From contig OW121744.1 of NCBI GenBank assembly GCA_933228675.1, positions 62,661,928 to 62,725,927 on the forward strand: DNA of 64,000 bases, read 5' to 3'. Under the pieces are notes generated by a model that made no database searches, was not told the DNA's origin, and saw only the letters and a program-made list of their open reading frames with translations. Positions 54,331-64,000 of the stretch are shown here, piece after piece. The stretch's first letter is position 1; each line of letters begins with the position of its first letter. Both the position numbers and the translations under genes were made by a program. The stretch comes from Stomorhina lunata. Lineage: Eukaryota > Arthropoda > Insecta > Diptera > Rhiniidae.

Positions 54331-54808
54331 TTACGAAAATTTAGGTGAATTTCTTTGATTGTGTTGAGTTATTTGGCGTTTGTTATTTCTGTACTCACTT
54401 TACAAAAAAGTTGTGGTCTACATGTCTCGTGACTTTAAGAATCAAATACTTTTTTGGCTTTATTTTTCTCATGTGTAAATTATGATCTTTTTGCAAATGC
54501 ATTTAAGTGTTCAATAGAAAAATGTCTAAGTATAACTATAATAATAAACAACAGCGAAGACTAGTTAGTCGCTTCCTTAAGCCCATAGTCCATTTAATCT
54601 TATTGTCATCTAAGTATAATATGTTGCAGAGATCAGCACGCAACATATTAAATGTTGCGATCTAATTTGAAAGGTTTCTATACAAACAAACTAATTTTTG
54701 GTATTGCGTGAATAATAACAATTACTTAAGATATCATTTCTCAAAAGAGAATAGAAAATATTAATGACAAGAAAGAATCGTTTTACTTAGAGTCTATGTA
54801 TATTTCTA
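54331..54808. other. Stretch with nothing recognised
   Basis: No supported feature. Confidence 0.35.
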
Positions 54809-55207
54809 CACTCAGGGAAAAAACGTGCTGATAATAAGATTTTCTGCTTGAAATCGAAACTTTTTCTGCTTGAAAGTAGAGTAAATACGAAAAATCTTAT
54901 TTTGAGAATAAAATCTTAATTTTTTAAGATTTTTTGTAAGATCGCAATCTTAAAAAAAATCTAAGCACAGGATCGATAACTAAGAATGTGTTCTTATTAA
55001 TTAAGATTAAGTTCTTAATTTTTAAGAATGCACTCTTAATTAATAAGAACATAATCTTAAATAATAAGAACGCATTCTTAATTATCGATCTTGTTCTTAG
55101 AACTTTTTCAAGATTGCGATCTTACAAACAATCTTGAAAAATAAAAGTTTATTCTTAAAATAAGATTTTTCGCATTTACTCTACTTTTAAGCAGAAAAAG
55201 TTTCGAT
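54809..55207. mobile_element. Hairpin MITE, relative of 5999-7815, 3' end lost
   Basis: CACTCAGGGAAAAAACGTGC after TA at 54807-54808. It runs as an inverted repeat (TTTTCTGCTTGAAATCGAAA ... AAGCAGAAAAAGTTTCGAT) nearly identical to 7377-7815. The last 45 bases of the right arm are missing. Confidence 0.85.
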
Positions 55208-55346
55208 AGAATATACAAAATAGCATTCCTCGGATCAAGCCAATTTTGAAATCAAAAAATAAACATTTCTAATTGCAAAAATCTTCCGTATTTTGTTTAG
55301 ATACTTACATATACTCATGTATGCAGTCAATAATAAACAAGTATGA
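55208..55346. other. Spacer ending with the first bases of a DINE-A repeat
   Basis: AAACAAGTA at 55335-55343 is the family start ACAAGTA; the rest of that repeat is at 57602. Confidence 0.5.
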
Positions 55347-55829
55347 TGCATTAAACACATAGACAACAGCAGGCTACGGGCTACAACCTGTCAAAATTAG
55401 AATACATGCATTCAAATAGAAATAATTTTTTTAGAGTCGATACGGCTACACGACTACCGACCACCGTTGTAGCTGTAGCCAAAATTAAACTATTTTCTAT
55501 TTTTGTTGGCGACAAAAAAAGATTTAGTGCTGTCAACACCATATAATATTGAAATAAATGAGCGATTTAAACCACTTGAATTTATTTACCACAAATACAA
55601 TGGGGAGAATTTATGTAAACAATTTACATACTTATAAAATAGAAATCTAATAAAATATTATGTAAAAATTTATATTTATCTAACTCAATAGAAGTAAAAT
55701 TTTAAAAAGTTATTTTTTAAACAGTCTAACTAACACGCTACGTGTGCTAGAGCTACGTAGTTCATGTTATATAAAAGCCCAGTATGTCCTTTATAAAATT
55801 CATTATATAAAAGAGCATACTTATATCTA

Positions 55830-57031
55830 AAGGGTGGTTAAATTGTAAGGGCCGATGTTGAATGTGAACCACACCTAAACGCCAAGTTTTTTTTCCAAAT
55901 TTTATTTGACATTTTTCTATATCCGACTTACTCAATTTGAACCATGGAGAGATACACAATCCTACAACGTGTTAAAGTTATCCAGACTTATTATGAAAAT
56001 GGGCGTTCAAATCAAAATGCATATCGTGCACTTCGTGATTTTTTTGGTCAATTTGATCGTCCAAATGTGCGTACAATTGCAAAAATCGTGGAAAAATTCG
56101 AGCAAACCGGGTCTGTAGAAGATGTGAGAACACCAGTGCATGCTCGTACAGCTTGTACTGCAGAAAATATTGCTGCTGTTCGCGATAGTGTGGCTGAAGA
56201 GCCGTCCACCTCAACTCGTCGTCGTGCCCAATAATTGCACCTCTCACGCTTGTCGTTGATGAACATACATACATGCATAAAGACTTGCATTTACACGCTT
56301 ACAAGGTGCAATTGGCTCAAGAACTAAAGCCTCTTGACCATTCCAAACGTCGTGAATGGGCAAAATGGTGGCAAGAAGTCATCTTCAGTGGTGAGGCACA
56401 TTTTTACCTCAGTGGATTCGTCAATAAACAGAATTGCCGCATTTGGGCGAATGAGAATCCAAGAGTGATTGTCGAAAAACCAATGCACCCACAAACAGTG
56501 ACTGTTTGTGCGGTTTATGGGTTGGCGGCATCATCGGGCCGTATTTTTTCCAAAATGAGGTCGGTCAGGCAGTTACTGTGAATGGTGTTCGCTATCGTGA
56601 GATGATAACGAACTTTTTATGGCCCGAATCGGAAGATATGGATGTGCAGGACGGTGCCACTTGCCACACAGCTAACGAAACAACGGCTCTTTTGCGCAAC
56701 AAATTCAATGGCCGTGTTATCTCACGTAATAGCGATGCCAATTGGCCGCCAAGATCATGTGATTTGACACCGTTGGACTTTTTTCTTTGGGGTTATTTGA
56801 AAGAAAAGGTGTACGTCGATAAGCTAGCAACAATTCAAGAGCTAAAGGACGAGATAATTCGGCACATTAACGGCATAGAACCTTCATTATGCCTCAGGGT
56901 CATCGAAAATTTGGACCATCGGATGTGGAGGTAATACCAATATATCATAATAAAATAAAATTACAATAATTTCCCAAATAGTTTGTGTTTTATTCAAAAT
57001 CAACATCGGCCCTTGAAATTTAACCACCCGA
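55830..57031 (+). mobile_element. Tc1/mariner-group element, nearly full length
   Basis: Terminal inverted repeats GGGTGGTTAAATTGTAAGGG / GGGTGGTTAAATTTCAAGGG, extending through CCGATGTTGA. TA lies on either side (55828-55829, 57032-57033). It encodes the broken transposase at 55944-56937. Confidence 0.82.
55944..56937 (+). pseudogene. Tc1/mariner-group transposase, lesions in three places
   Basis: ATG 55944: MERYTILQRVKVIQTYYENG, DRPNVRTIAKIVEKFEQTGS (paired N-terminal HTH), EEPSTSTRRRAQ, then a nonsense codon. It resumes as DLHLHAYKVQLAQELKPLDH and FSGEAHFYLSGFVNKQNCRI, where the first catalytic Asp of FSDEAHF has become Gly. A frameshift near 56510 leads to IIGPYFFQNEVGQAVTVNGV, VQDGATCHTA (second Asp kept) and WPPRSCDLTPLDFFLWGYLK (third). 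Its relatives in the window are at 30000, 54060, 62640 and 63343. Confidence 0.85.
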
Positions 57032-57601
57032 TATATTGTTTTAAGATATACGAATTTTTATAAAAAAAGTCGGTTGCAGAAATAAGTTTATAGTATATTA
57101 GCTCCTTATCCATTATAAAGAATATTATATAGATATTATATAGAATATATAAGAATATTAAAGGTATTTTCAGTAGCTTTTGTTTGATACCAAAAAAGTT
57201 AATATCGGATATAAACTTCTAAAGTTATACCGTATTATTCTTGAAATTTAGAAAGCCCATAACTCTTAAACTATTAGAGATCACACCAAAATCTTTCTAT
57301 AATTTTTTTTTGATATAGACATACTATCAGGTACAGGAAAACCGTTGATTTCGGAGGTTAATTAATAAAATGAATTTATGTCGTTTTTATCAAAATTTAA
57401 ATTGTTATTTTGTCCATCTTAAATAAAAACGCGATATTGGCACCACTCATAAACAGGTGTTTCGAAATGTAGCTGCCGTCTTAAATATAGCTGTCGTCCC
57501 CAAAATAATTAAGTAGCTGACTACGAGGCGACGATTGCAGCCAACGACTTTTGTAGTCGGTGTTCGTGTAGCCTGCTGTTGTCTATATGTTTAATGCATG
57601 A

Positions 57602-58495
57602 GTGTTATATTCAGCTGTGCCGAATATTATATACCCACCATCAAGTTGTGTTAAATTTAAAAACGTATCTCATATATCTACGTGAGCGCAGCTAATTAAA
57701 AATGTGGACCAAATGTGGTAAAATATTTGGACTAAATTCGGTTGCAGTAGCTTTATAGTTCAACATATAAAAGAATCGAATTGGCTTTTCTAGTATTTAC
57801 ATTTTGTTGTGCTTAATATTTAGTTAGAATAAACATGTTGATAGTAATATGGCAGGTCCATATATGTGACAGCGCATAGAGAAATGGACCTAAGGGTATT
57901 TTGCGCGCATAGAAAAAGTGAACCGATTTCGTCCATTTTCAGTACATAACTTATATAACATATCGTAAATACTTTTGTAAAATTTTGACTCTTTAGCTTT
58001 TGTAGTTTAGGCGTAGTGTTTACATTTGACGGACAGACGGATAGAAACCCCCTTTCTTATTGTTTTCTTTATTATTATGGGAGTTATGGTCAAATGATGA
58101 CCGACGCCAGCCAGTACACACTGGATGGCATTGACATAAGACTTCTTTGTGCTAAATTTAGTGGTCATAGCTATTATAGTTTTATATTTATTGGCATTTA
58201 AGTCTATTTTAGGTGGAATTTAGGCTGTTTTCATAAGTGTTTTGTATGGGAGCTATGGCTAAATGTGAGCCGATTTTGATGAAATTTTATATCCTGCTTA
58301 GTGCTTATAAAAAACTGTTATGTGCCTTATTTTATCAGTAATTAAGCGATTAGCCTAGGCGAGGTTATACGGGAGCTATGGTGAAATGTGAACCGACTTT
58401 TCCCAATTTCAATACTAAAAATTTCCAAGAAATGAAGAACGTTTCATTAACCTATCGTGTTACAAACGGAATGACAATCTTTTAGATTGAGGGTA
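57602..58495. repeat. DINE-A type repeat
   Basis: GTGTTATATTCAGCTGTGCC (terminal hairpin), TATACCCACCATCAAG, the usual GGGAGCTATGG modules, and the end CAAACGGAATGACAATC. Confidence 0.75.
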
Positions 58496-58880
58496 AAAAT
58501 AAGAAATTTCTATGTTGGTAAAGTCCGACTTTTTCATACCCTTTACCATTTACAAGTTTTTTTAAATCTTCATAGACATATCTGTTCTTAACTTTCTTAT
58601 CACAAACATCAATTCCTCGAGATTTAAGTACATAAGGGTAAATGGGCAAATGAGGATTGTTTTTCGCGAAATTTTGCGAAGAATTATCTGTTCAAAGTTT
58701 TAGAAAAAGAGTAAATTATCCTCAGATTTGAAAGTGTATTTGTGTTTTTAACAGCAAGTTATTAATTTTTAGAGTTGGTTTTGTATGGGTGGCGTGTTGA
58801 AATATGGGATGATTTCAGCAAAATTAGTATGTACACAAATTTCAGCGAAAATAGCAATATTTTTGATGAACTTAATCAAA

Positions 58881-59508
58881 ACAAGTAAGAAAGCGCTATA
58901 GTCGGTCAAGCCGACCATACGATACCCTTCACCACTAAGGTCAAAGGTGTTATTTTTACTGTATAAAGACAAATATTTGCTAAATTTTGCCATCATACAA
59001 ACATTTTCTCAAAACGTATATATTTAACCTGTTTCCGTCATTTGGACTTATATGAGAGCTAGGGTCAAATGTGGACCGATCTCGAAATTTGGCAAATTGA
59101 TTACAGTTGTTACAAAAATTATGTATGCAAAAAATAAACTCAAAATTTTCATTATCTTTAGATTTACGAGCGTTTTAGTGATTTTTTGTCTCATTTAGTG
59201 CGTTTTTGAAGAAGAGTTTGTATGGGAGCTATGGTCAAATGTGGAGCGATTTCAACGAAATTTGGTACAGTGATTTAGGTTTACATAAGCAGTATCTGTT
59301 TTAAATTTCATGAAAAAATATTGATACTTGTGGCCAATATAGCAATTCCGGGAAGTGGGACCTATGGGAGGTACCATAAATAATGGACCGATTTCGACCA
59401 ATTTCAATAGCCATGGTCCCATTATCAAAAAAATTATCTGTGCCAAATTTCATCAAATTATCTTTAGAATTGCGACCTGTAGTTTGATTACAAGGTTTAC
59501 ATGGGGGT

Positions 59509-59539
<31 letters not shown>

Positions 59540-59716
59540 TCCAGCCAGCCAGACGGACGGACGGACGGACGGACGGACATCGCTTAATCGACTCAGAAAG
59601 TGATTCTAAGTCTATTGGTATACTAAAAGGTGGGTCTAAGACAAATATTTCTATGCGTTACAAACATCAGCACAAACTTATAATACCCTTTCCACCTATG
59701 GTGGTGAAGGGTATAA
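58881..59716. repeat. DINE-B type repeat, complete
   Basis: ACAAGTAAGAAAGCGCTATA, the hairpin GTCGG-TCAA-GCCGAC, ATACCCTTCACCACTAAGG, the central CCAGCCAGCC and GGACGGACGG microsatellites (59508-59580), and the end CCTATGGTGGTGAAGGGTAT, inverse to the inner start. Confidence 0.78.
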
Positions 59717-60839
59717 ATATAGGGCCTAAACCTCTGTTTATTTAAGTTATGTGCACGACTAAAATTATCATTTATGACATCACTTTTGACTTAAAAATTA
59801 ATTTTTTGTGTGAGAAAATGGTACCCTTCATGTGACTCATCAGAATTAGTCTTTTTTGACTCGTGTTTCTGAACTGATTAGATTATGACTGCATACATTT
59901 TGCTAGATTTGCTGTTGTTCTTTCAAATAGTGTCTTTCTAGGTATTTCTATGATTCTTTTTGTGTCATTTTTTGATCACCAAACTGAATCAAACAGCATA
60001 AAAAACAGTCATATTGGGGTCGTTTGTGTGGTTATATTATGATTTCGCACATTTTGCAAGATTTTTAAATTGGTGGCTTTCTAAGCGTTTCTAGGAGTCT
60101 TTTTGTTAACTTTTTTAGATCGCCAAACTTATTAATCAGTTAAAATTTAACGCCAAACTTATTAATCAGTTTTTGATCATCTGATATTATCATAAACAAT
60201 CTCCCAGTTGCTAGCTGGGTTATAACAAGTTTTTATAAACATCCAGCCAGCCGGAATGGCTCATCGACTCAGAATTAAAAGTAGTAAGTAATAAATAGTA
60301 TATATTTCTATATGTTACAAACTTTACCACACACTCAGTATACCCTTTCCATTAAAGGTAGTGAAGATAATAAATGAATGCATTCCCAACATTTTAGACA
60401 ACAAAAACTCACTCTCACTATAACCAATTAAGGCATAAACGTTTTACACCAAATTTAAAATCAATATGACAGAACAAAACAAAGAGTTAAATTCAAAATA
60501 AACGTTTGTCAAAAATTTCTTTTGTTTAAAAAGTGATAAAATAAAATAGCGCATAAAAAGTTAAGACTTATTAAAGTACTTTACGAAATTAAACTTTTTG
60601 TGTTACTATTGATCTCATGATTATGATAACGCTCGAAATTTATAAAATTTTCCCTTTTTTAAAAAGGCTTATCAATTGATTAAACTTAACAGAAAAGAAA
60701 AACAAATAAAATTATTAAAAGTCGCTAAATATCTCTATTTTTATATGCTTAAGGGATTTAGAGCTATTTCCACTTCAATACTTAAATATTTTGTCTTACA
60801 AATTGTCTCAAAAGCGATAATATTTTTTATAACTCTGGA
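59717..60839. other. Mostly unassigned; DINE-B scrap at 60225-60372
   Basis: ATCCAGCCAGCCGGAATGGC and TACCCTTTCCATTAAAGGTA at 60240-60360 are DINE-B type. The rest is AT-rich and unrecognised. Confidence 0.45.
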
Positions 60840-62290
60840 AAACGTGGCCGCTGCCTACATTCAAAAGAATAGCGGCCAATGGGCGACGAGCGGATCTGAA
60901 ATCTTGAAGTCCTTTTAGAAACACACTTTCCAGGCTGCAAGCCTCGCGTACACAGCCAATAATCACAACGTCTTCGAGTCCACTCCGATCCCTCTAAACA
61001 AGCCCTACTCAACCATTGCACTCAGGAGCCGAGCCAATCGGCTTTGCCTGCATTGCCTTAATTATCATATTACTTTTAACGCATTTTTGCCCGATTTACA
61101 TTTCATCGGTAACGCTGCATATGTGTTTGTGTAAACCACAAACACATAATTATTTTAAAATGTTCTCCCATTGAGCACCCGTGCTATAAACAGGGAAAGA
61201 ATTCAATGGGCTCTGTGGAGTTTCTACTAGTATAAAGCTGCGGGTCCTGATGGTACCATTCCAGTCGATCTTCAACACAATGCCGGTGTCTTAATGCTCT
61301 GGCTAATTCTAATATATGTCGGTTGCCATATATACCAGAAGCCTGGACCAGGTGCAACATTGTCTTTATTCCCAAAGCAGATAATGCTACACATACGAAA
61401 CCGTACGACTTCAGACCTATAAATCTTTGCTTCTTCCTTCCTAAAACTTTGAACTGATACGCATCTACGCACAAAAGCAAATCTGTTTAGACTGCACTGA
61501 ACCCATTAGTTAGTCACAATGAAAATTCAGTCCACAAGGCAGCATGTCGAGATACTCCACAAGGATGTGTATTATCCCCTCTCCTTTGGAAACTTGCCAA
61601 CAAACTATTTACTGAGCTAGATTTTCTGGGACTCAACACCATCGCATTCGCAGACGACATCGCTTTTGCAGTGTCAGTGAAATTTCTCAGCACCCTGTCA
61701 CAGTTCTTGACATACTTTACCGTTGGAGTGTCTCTAACGGCCTGTGATTTAATCCCACAAAAACAAAATTTGTACTTTTCTCGCGGAAATGCAAAGTACC
61801 TATTTTCACACTTTCAAAATTAAATAAGGTAGATCTTGTGCTTACTGACCATACAAAATATCTTGGGGTCATTCTAGACTCAAAACGCAATTCAGGGTAT
61901 ACAAAGCACTCTACTCATGTAGCGAGGCCATAGGCAAAACTTGGGAATTTACCCTAACCAACACTGTCTGGTTCTTCGACATGGTTGCCTATGCTAATAG
62001 ACACTGACTCCGCAACCTTATCTCAACTTTAACAAGACACTGCGTTTTTGGGTTACAGGAGAGAAGACTTTACCTTTTACACTATAACTACTGTCGCAGT
62101 TGTCACAACATCGAAGAGAAGGATACAGTAACTCATCTTCGCTGCTCCGCTCTTTCAATTTTTAAGGGCTCTTAATCTGGGAGCGCTTTTTCGCATAATA
62201 TATCGGATCTAACTAGTATTGATATTCGTAAAATAGACAGATTTATCAAGACTATAGGCTCGCTTGATTAAGCCTTCATCGATGGTTTAT
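60840..62290 (+). pseudogene. LINE-C fragment: linker, RT with FADD, C-terminal knuckle
   Basis: LEVLLETHFPGCKPRVHS near 60905, then YKAAGPDGTIPVDLQ (RT start), YIPEAWTRCNIVFIPKAD and PYDFRPINLC. Next comes CRDTPQGCVLSPLLWKLANK and then LNTIAFADDIAFAVSV with the catalytic FADD intact, near 61650. After a deletion it reads TRHCVFGLQERRLYLL, YCRSCHNIEEKDTVTHLRCS and SDLTSIDIRKIDRFIKTIGS to a stop near 62270. There are frameshifts between blocks. Confidence 0.78.
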
Positions 62291-62388
62291 TTCTCTACGT
62301 TTTTCTTTTCCCAGTCTATTCCTTGCAGATACCATAAAGGGACCCAAGGGACGCTGACTTATTGCCTGCCAAACCTAACGTAACCTAT

Positions 62389-62617
62389 CAGGTATGTGAT
62401 GAAAAACGATCGTTTTCAAATCGATCGATTTCAGATATATTTTTGAGATAATTTTCGGTTATTTTCCCACAAAATTCAAACCAAATGAAAGATAAGATAT
62501 CAATAAAAAGGATTAAAGCCTAAATTTTTATTTTTTAGGCGAAATAACCGAAAATTAGCTAAAAAATATGTCTGAAATCGATCGATTTGAAAACGATCGT
62601 TTTCCATCACATACCTG
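62389..62617. mobile_element. Palindromic MITE, 229 bp
   Basis: CAGGTATGTGATGAAAAACG at 62389 and, inverted, CAGGTATGTGATGGAAAACG at 62617. The arms match for about 80 bp through TCAAATCGATCGATTTCAGA and AATTTTCGGTTATTT. TAT flanks both sides. No coding. The Tc1/mariner (TA) type is an inference. Confidence 0.9.
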
Positions 62618-62639
62618 TATACCTCTGACTGTCAAATTA

Positions 62640-63240
62640 TGTTTTAAAGTATAATTCCGGTTAGAAAAATTATATTATTTTATTCAAATAGTTGCCGCGT
62701 CTGGTCTCATAGTACTCCACTTCGGACTTAGTTTCGATAACTTTTTTAAGTGTATGGGGTAGTATCTCCTCAATGTTGGACTTCAAATATTAAATTGTCT
62801 CTGATTCGTCGACATATATTTTCTTAAACGATGACCCTCAGAAAATACTTCAACGGTTTCAAATTATAGCTTGAAACTAAACATCCTTCAAATCAATATC
62901 GTAAAGAGCAGACACAAAACTTTGGTTATCATGGTGCGATAAGTGTCTCCATTGACAGTAATGGTTGCGACATCCTCATTTTTAAAAGAAATGGGCCAAT
63001 GATGCCTCCATTTCACAAGGTTCCCCAAATAGTCACTTGCAAGAGTGCATTGGCTTATGTTAGAACACGCATGGCCAAATGTAAGTTTTCTGATCCCCAA
63101 ATAAGGCAAATTTTGGTTATTAACATATCCACGAAAATGAAAATAAGCTTCAAGACAATTTTTGTTGACAAAATAAAAAAATACTATTTGGTTAGAAAAT
63201 ACATTTTTAATGTTGCTCAAGTGTACATCGATTCATTTCG
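62640..63240 (-). pseudogene. Tc1/mariner-group transposase fragment
   Basis: The minus strand reads EAYFHFRGYVNNQNLPYLGI (for EAHFHLxGYVNKQNCRYW), then ISFKNEDVATITVNGDTYRT and MIT. Further down come IEEILPHTLKKVIETKSEVE and YYETRRGNYLNKII (C-terminus). The middle with the second and third Asp is deleted. Confidence 0.65.
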
Positions 63241-63342
63241 TTAAACCGATATATGGCCCACTCATAAACTTGGATACCACTCCTAAATATCCATAAAACA
63301 ACAAAAGGCTCATATGAAAATCTGAAATTATATACGTAATGG

Positions 63343-64000
63343 GTGTTTTTTTTAGAGGTATAGAACTTCGAATTGAAATAAAACACAAGAAAATCGTTTT
63401 AATGTCCATCAATTTGGCTTTATTGGAAGGATAATTTTATGCCATTAATGTTTAAATATGATTTCGGGCATGTGGCCGCCGCGGCTGGCTCGAATAAAGC
63501 CAATTCTACAGGTCCAATTTTCAACTACATATTCGAGCATATGGGGCCGTATGTTGGCAATAACTCCACGAATGTTGGCTTCCAAGTCCCCTAACGTTTC
63601 TGGTTTGTTGGCGTAGACGAGCGACTTCACATATCCCCAAAGAAAATAATCCAGTGGTGTCAAATCGCACAATCTTGGTGGCCAGTTGACAGGTCCATTC
63701 CGCGAAATTATGCGCTCATCGAATGTTTCCTTCAATAAATCAGCGCCGTCTTGTTGGAACCACAACTCATCCACATTCATGCCATCCAATTGGGGAACAA
63801 AATAGTCGGTTATCATGGCTCTATACCGGTCTCCATTTATGGTAACTGACTCTCCAGCATAATTTCGGAAGAAGTATGGCCCAATGACTCCACCAGCCCA
63901 TAGAGCACACCAAACAGTCAGTTTTTGTGGATGTAATGGCGTCTCAAGGGTCTCATGTGGATTCTCTTCACTCTAAATGCGGCAATTTTGCTTGTTGACG
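63343..64000 (-). pseudogene. Tc1/mariner-group transposase, runs off the window
   Basis: The terminal repeat at 63343 is GGGTGTTTTTTTTAGAGGTA. On the minus strand from 64000: VNKQNCRI, a stop (for Trp), SEENPHETLETPLHPQKLTV, GGVIGPYFFRNYAGESVTIN, DELWFQQDGAD (second Asp), a deletion of about ten residues (CHTAR lost), WPPRLCDLTPLDYFLWGYVK (third Asp), and the end RASRGGHMPEIIFKH at 63445. The 5' part lies beyond the window. Confidence 0.82.

Larger units (their letters stand above)
55347..57598. mobile_element. Element with 32-bp terminal inverted repeats and TGA target duplication
   Basis: The left end is TGCATTAAACACATAGACAA followed by CAGCAGGCTAC. The right end, inverted, is TGCATTAAACATATAGACAA plus CAGCAGGCTAC: one mismatch. 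TGA flanks both sides (55344-55346, 57599-57601). Subterminal GTAGTCG/GTAGCTG words are frequent on both sides. It lies inside a DINE-A start (ACAAGTA | GAGTGTTATATTC). Its only coding matter is the nested transposon at 55830-57031. The superfamily is unassigned. Confidence 0.78.

Noticed and set aside
56273..56581. Separate small gene
   Set aside because: It is the middle part of the broken Tc1/mariner-group transposase, between a nonsense codon and a frameshift.
60676..60918. 80-codon plus-strand frame
   Set aside because: Its last part is LINE-C linker in a shifted frame; the first part is AT-rich with no family.

Overview
The window looks like AT-rich, gene-poor, transposon-dense DNA from a higher fly (Diptera, possibly a calyptrate such as a blowfly or house fly; this is inference). 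Supporting signs are short introns, CAG/CAA (opa-type) glutamine tracts, a secreted DUF1091 gene of the kind expanded in flies, abundant DINE-1/INE-1-like repeats, P/1360-like, hAT, pogo and mariner-type elements, and RNase H-bearing LINEs. There are no bacterial features, rRNA genes or CRISPR arrays, and no convincing functional tRNA genes.

Host genes. Only two can be supported. The 3'-terminal coding exon of a glutamine-rich protein lies at 1497-1810 (+), with poly(A) signals behind it; its upstream exons are outside the window. A complete three-exon gene for a 180-residue secreted DUF1091 protein lies at 13652-14318 (-).

Layout. 1-4830: intron and 3' flank of the first gene, a SINE, a decayed Harbinger-like element and a mariner relic. 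4831-9688: a Tigger/pogo element inserted in a DINE-like repeat and itself broken by three dated insertions. 9689-14900: DINE-like DNA, LINE derivatives, the DUF1091 gene and a Tc1 relic. 15135-23545: LINE-A and LINE-B, mariner relics, a SINE and a recent tandem duplication. 24880-29130: a LINE-C element split by a DNA element that carries a spliced pseudogene. 29345-38935: LINE-B and transposase debris, long DINE-like repeats, and a LINE-A relic hit by a piggyBac-type MITE. 39650-48682: CTATAG-rich arrays, a hAT element, LINE-B and a P/1360-like element filled by a 20-bp satellite. 49490-54010: inverted repeats, a perfect palindrome and the longest LINE-A copy. 54060-64000: Tc1/mariner-group relics, a hairpin MITE, a new-looking 32-bp-TIR element, DINE-like repeats, LINE-C and a palindromic MITE.

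Three LINE groups recur. LINE-A has an EEP endonuclease, an RT and a TAAG/TTAC tail. LINE-B has an EEP endonuclease, an RT and a tail that reads as GGAGTCAAGGATAAC-type sequence. LINE-C has an RT, RNase H and a CCHC-like end, and resembles the LOA/R1 clades. Almost every open reading frame is a relic of one of these or of a DNA transposase, and none of them looks intact. The value of the window is its nesting: many insertions keep exact target duplications, and the interrupted reading frames rejoin when the insert is removed. The best candidates for undescribed biology are the TA-targeting element at 5999-7815 with a spliced SAM-like gene and a hairpin MITE partner at 54809, the P/1360-like element with a splice-donor-like satellite, the 25345-27460 element, and a non-autonomous LINE-A derivative family.
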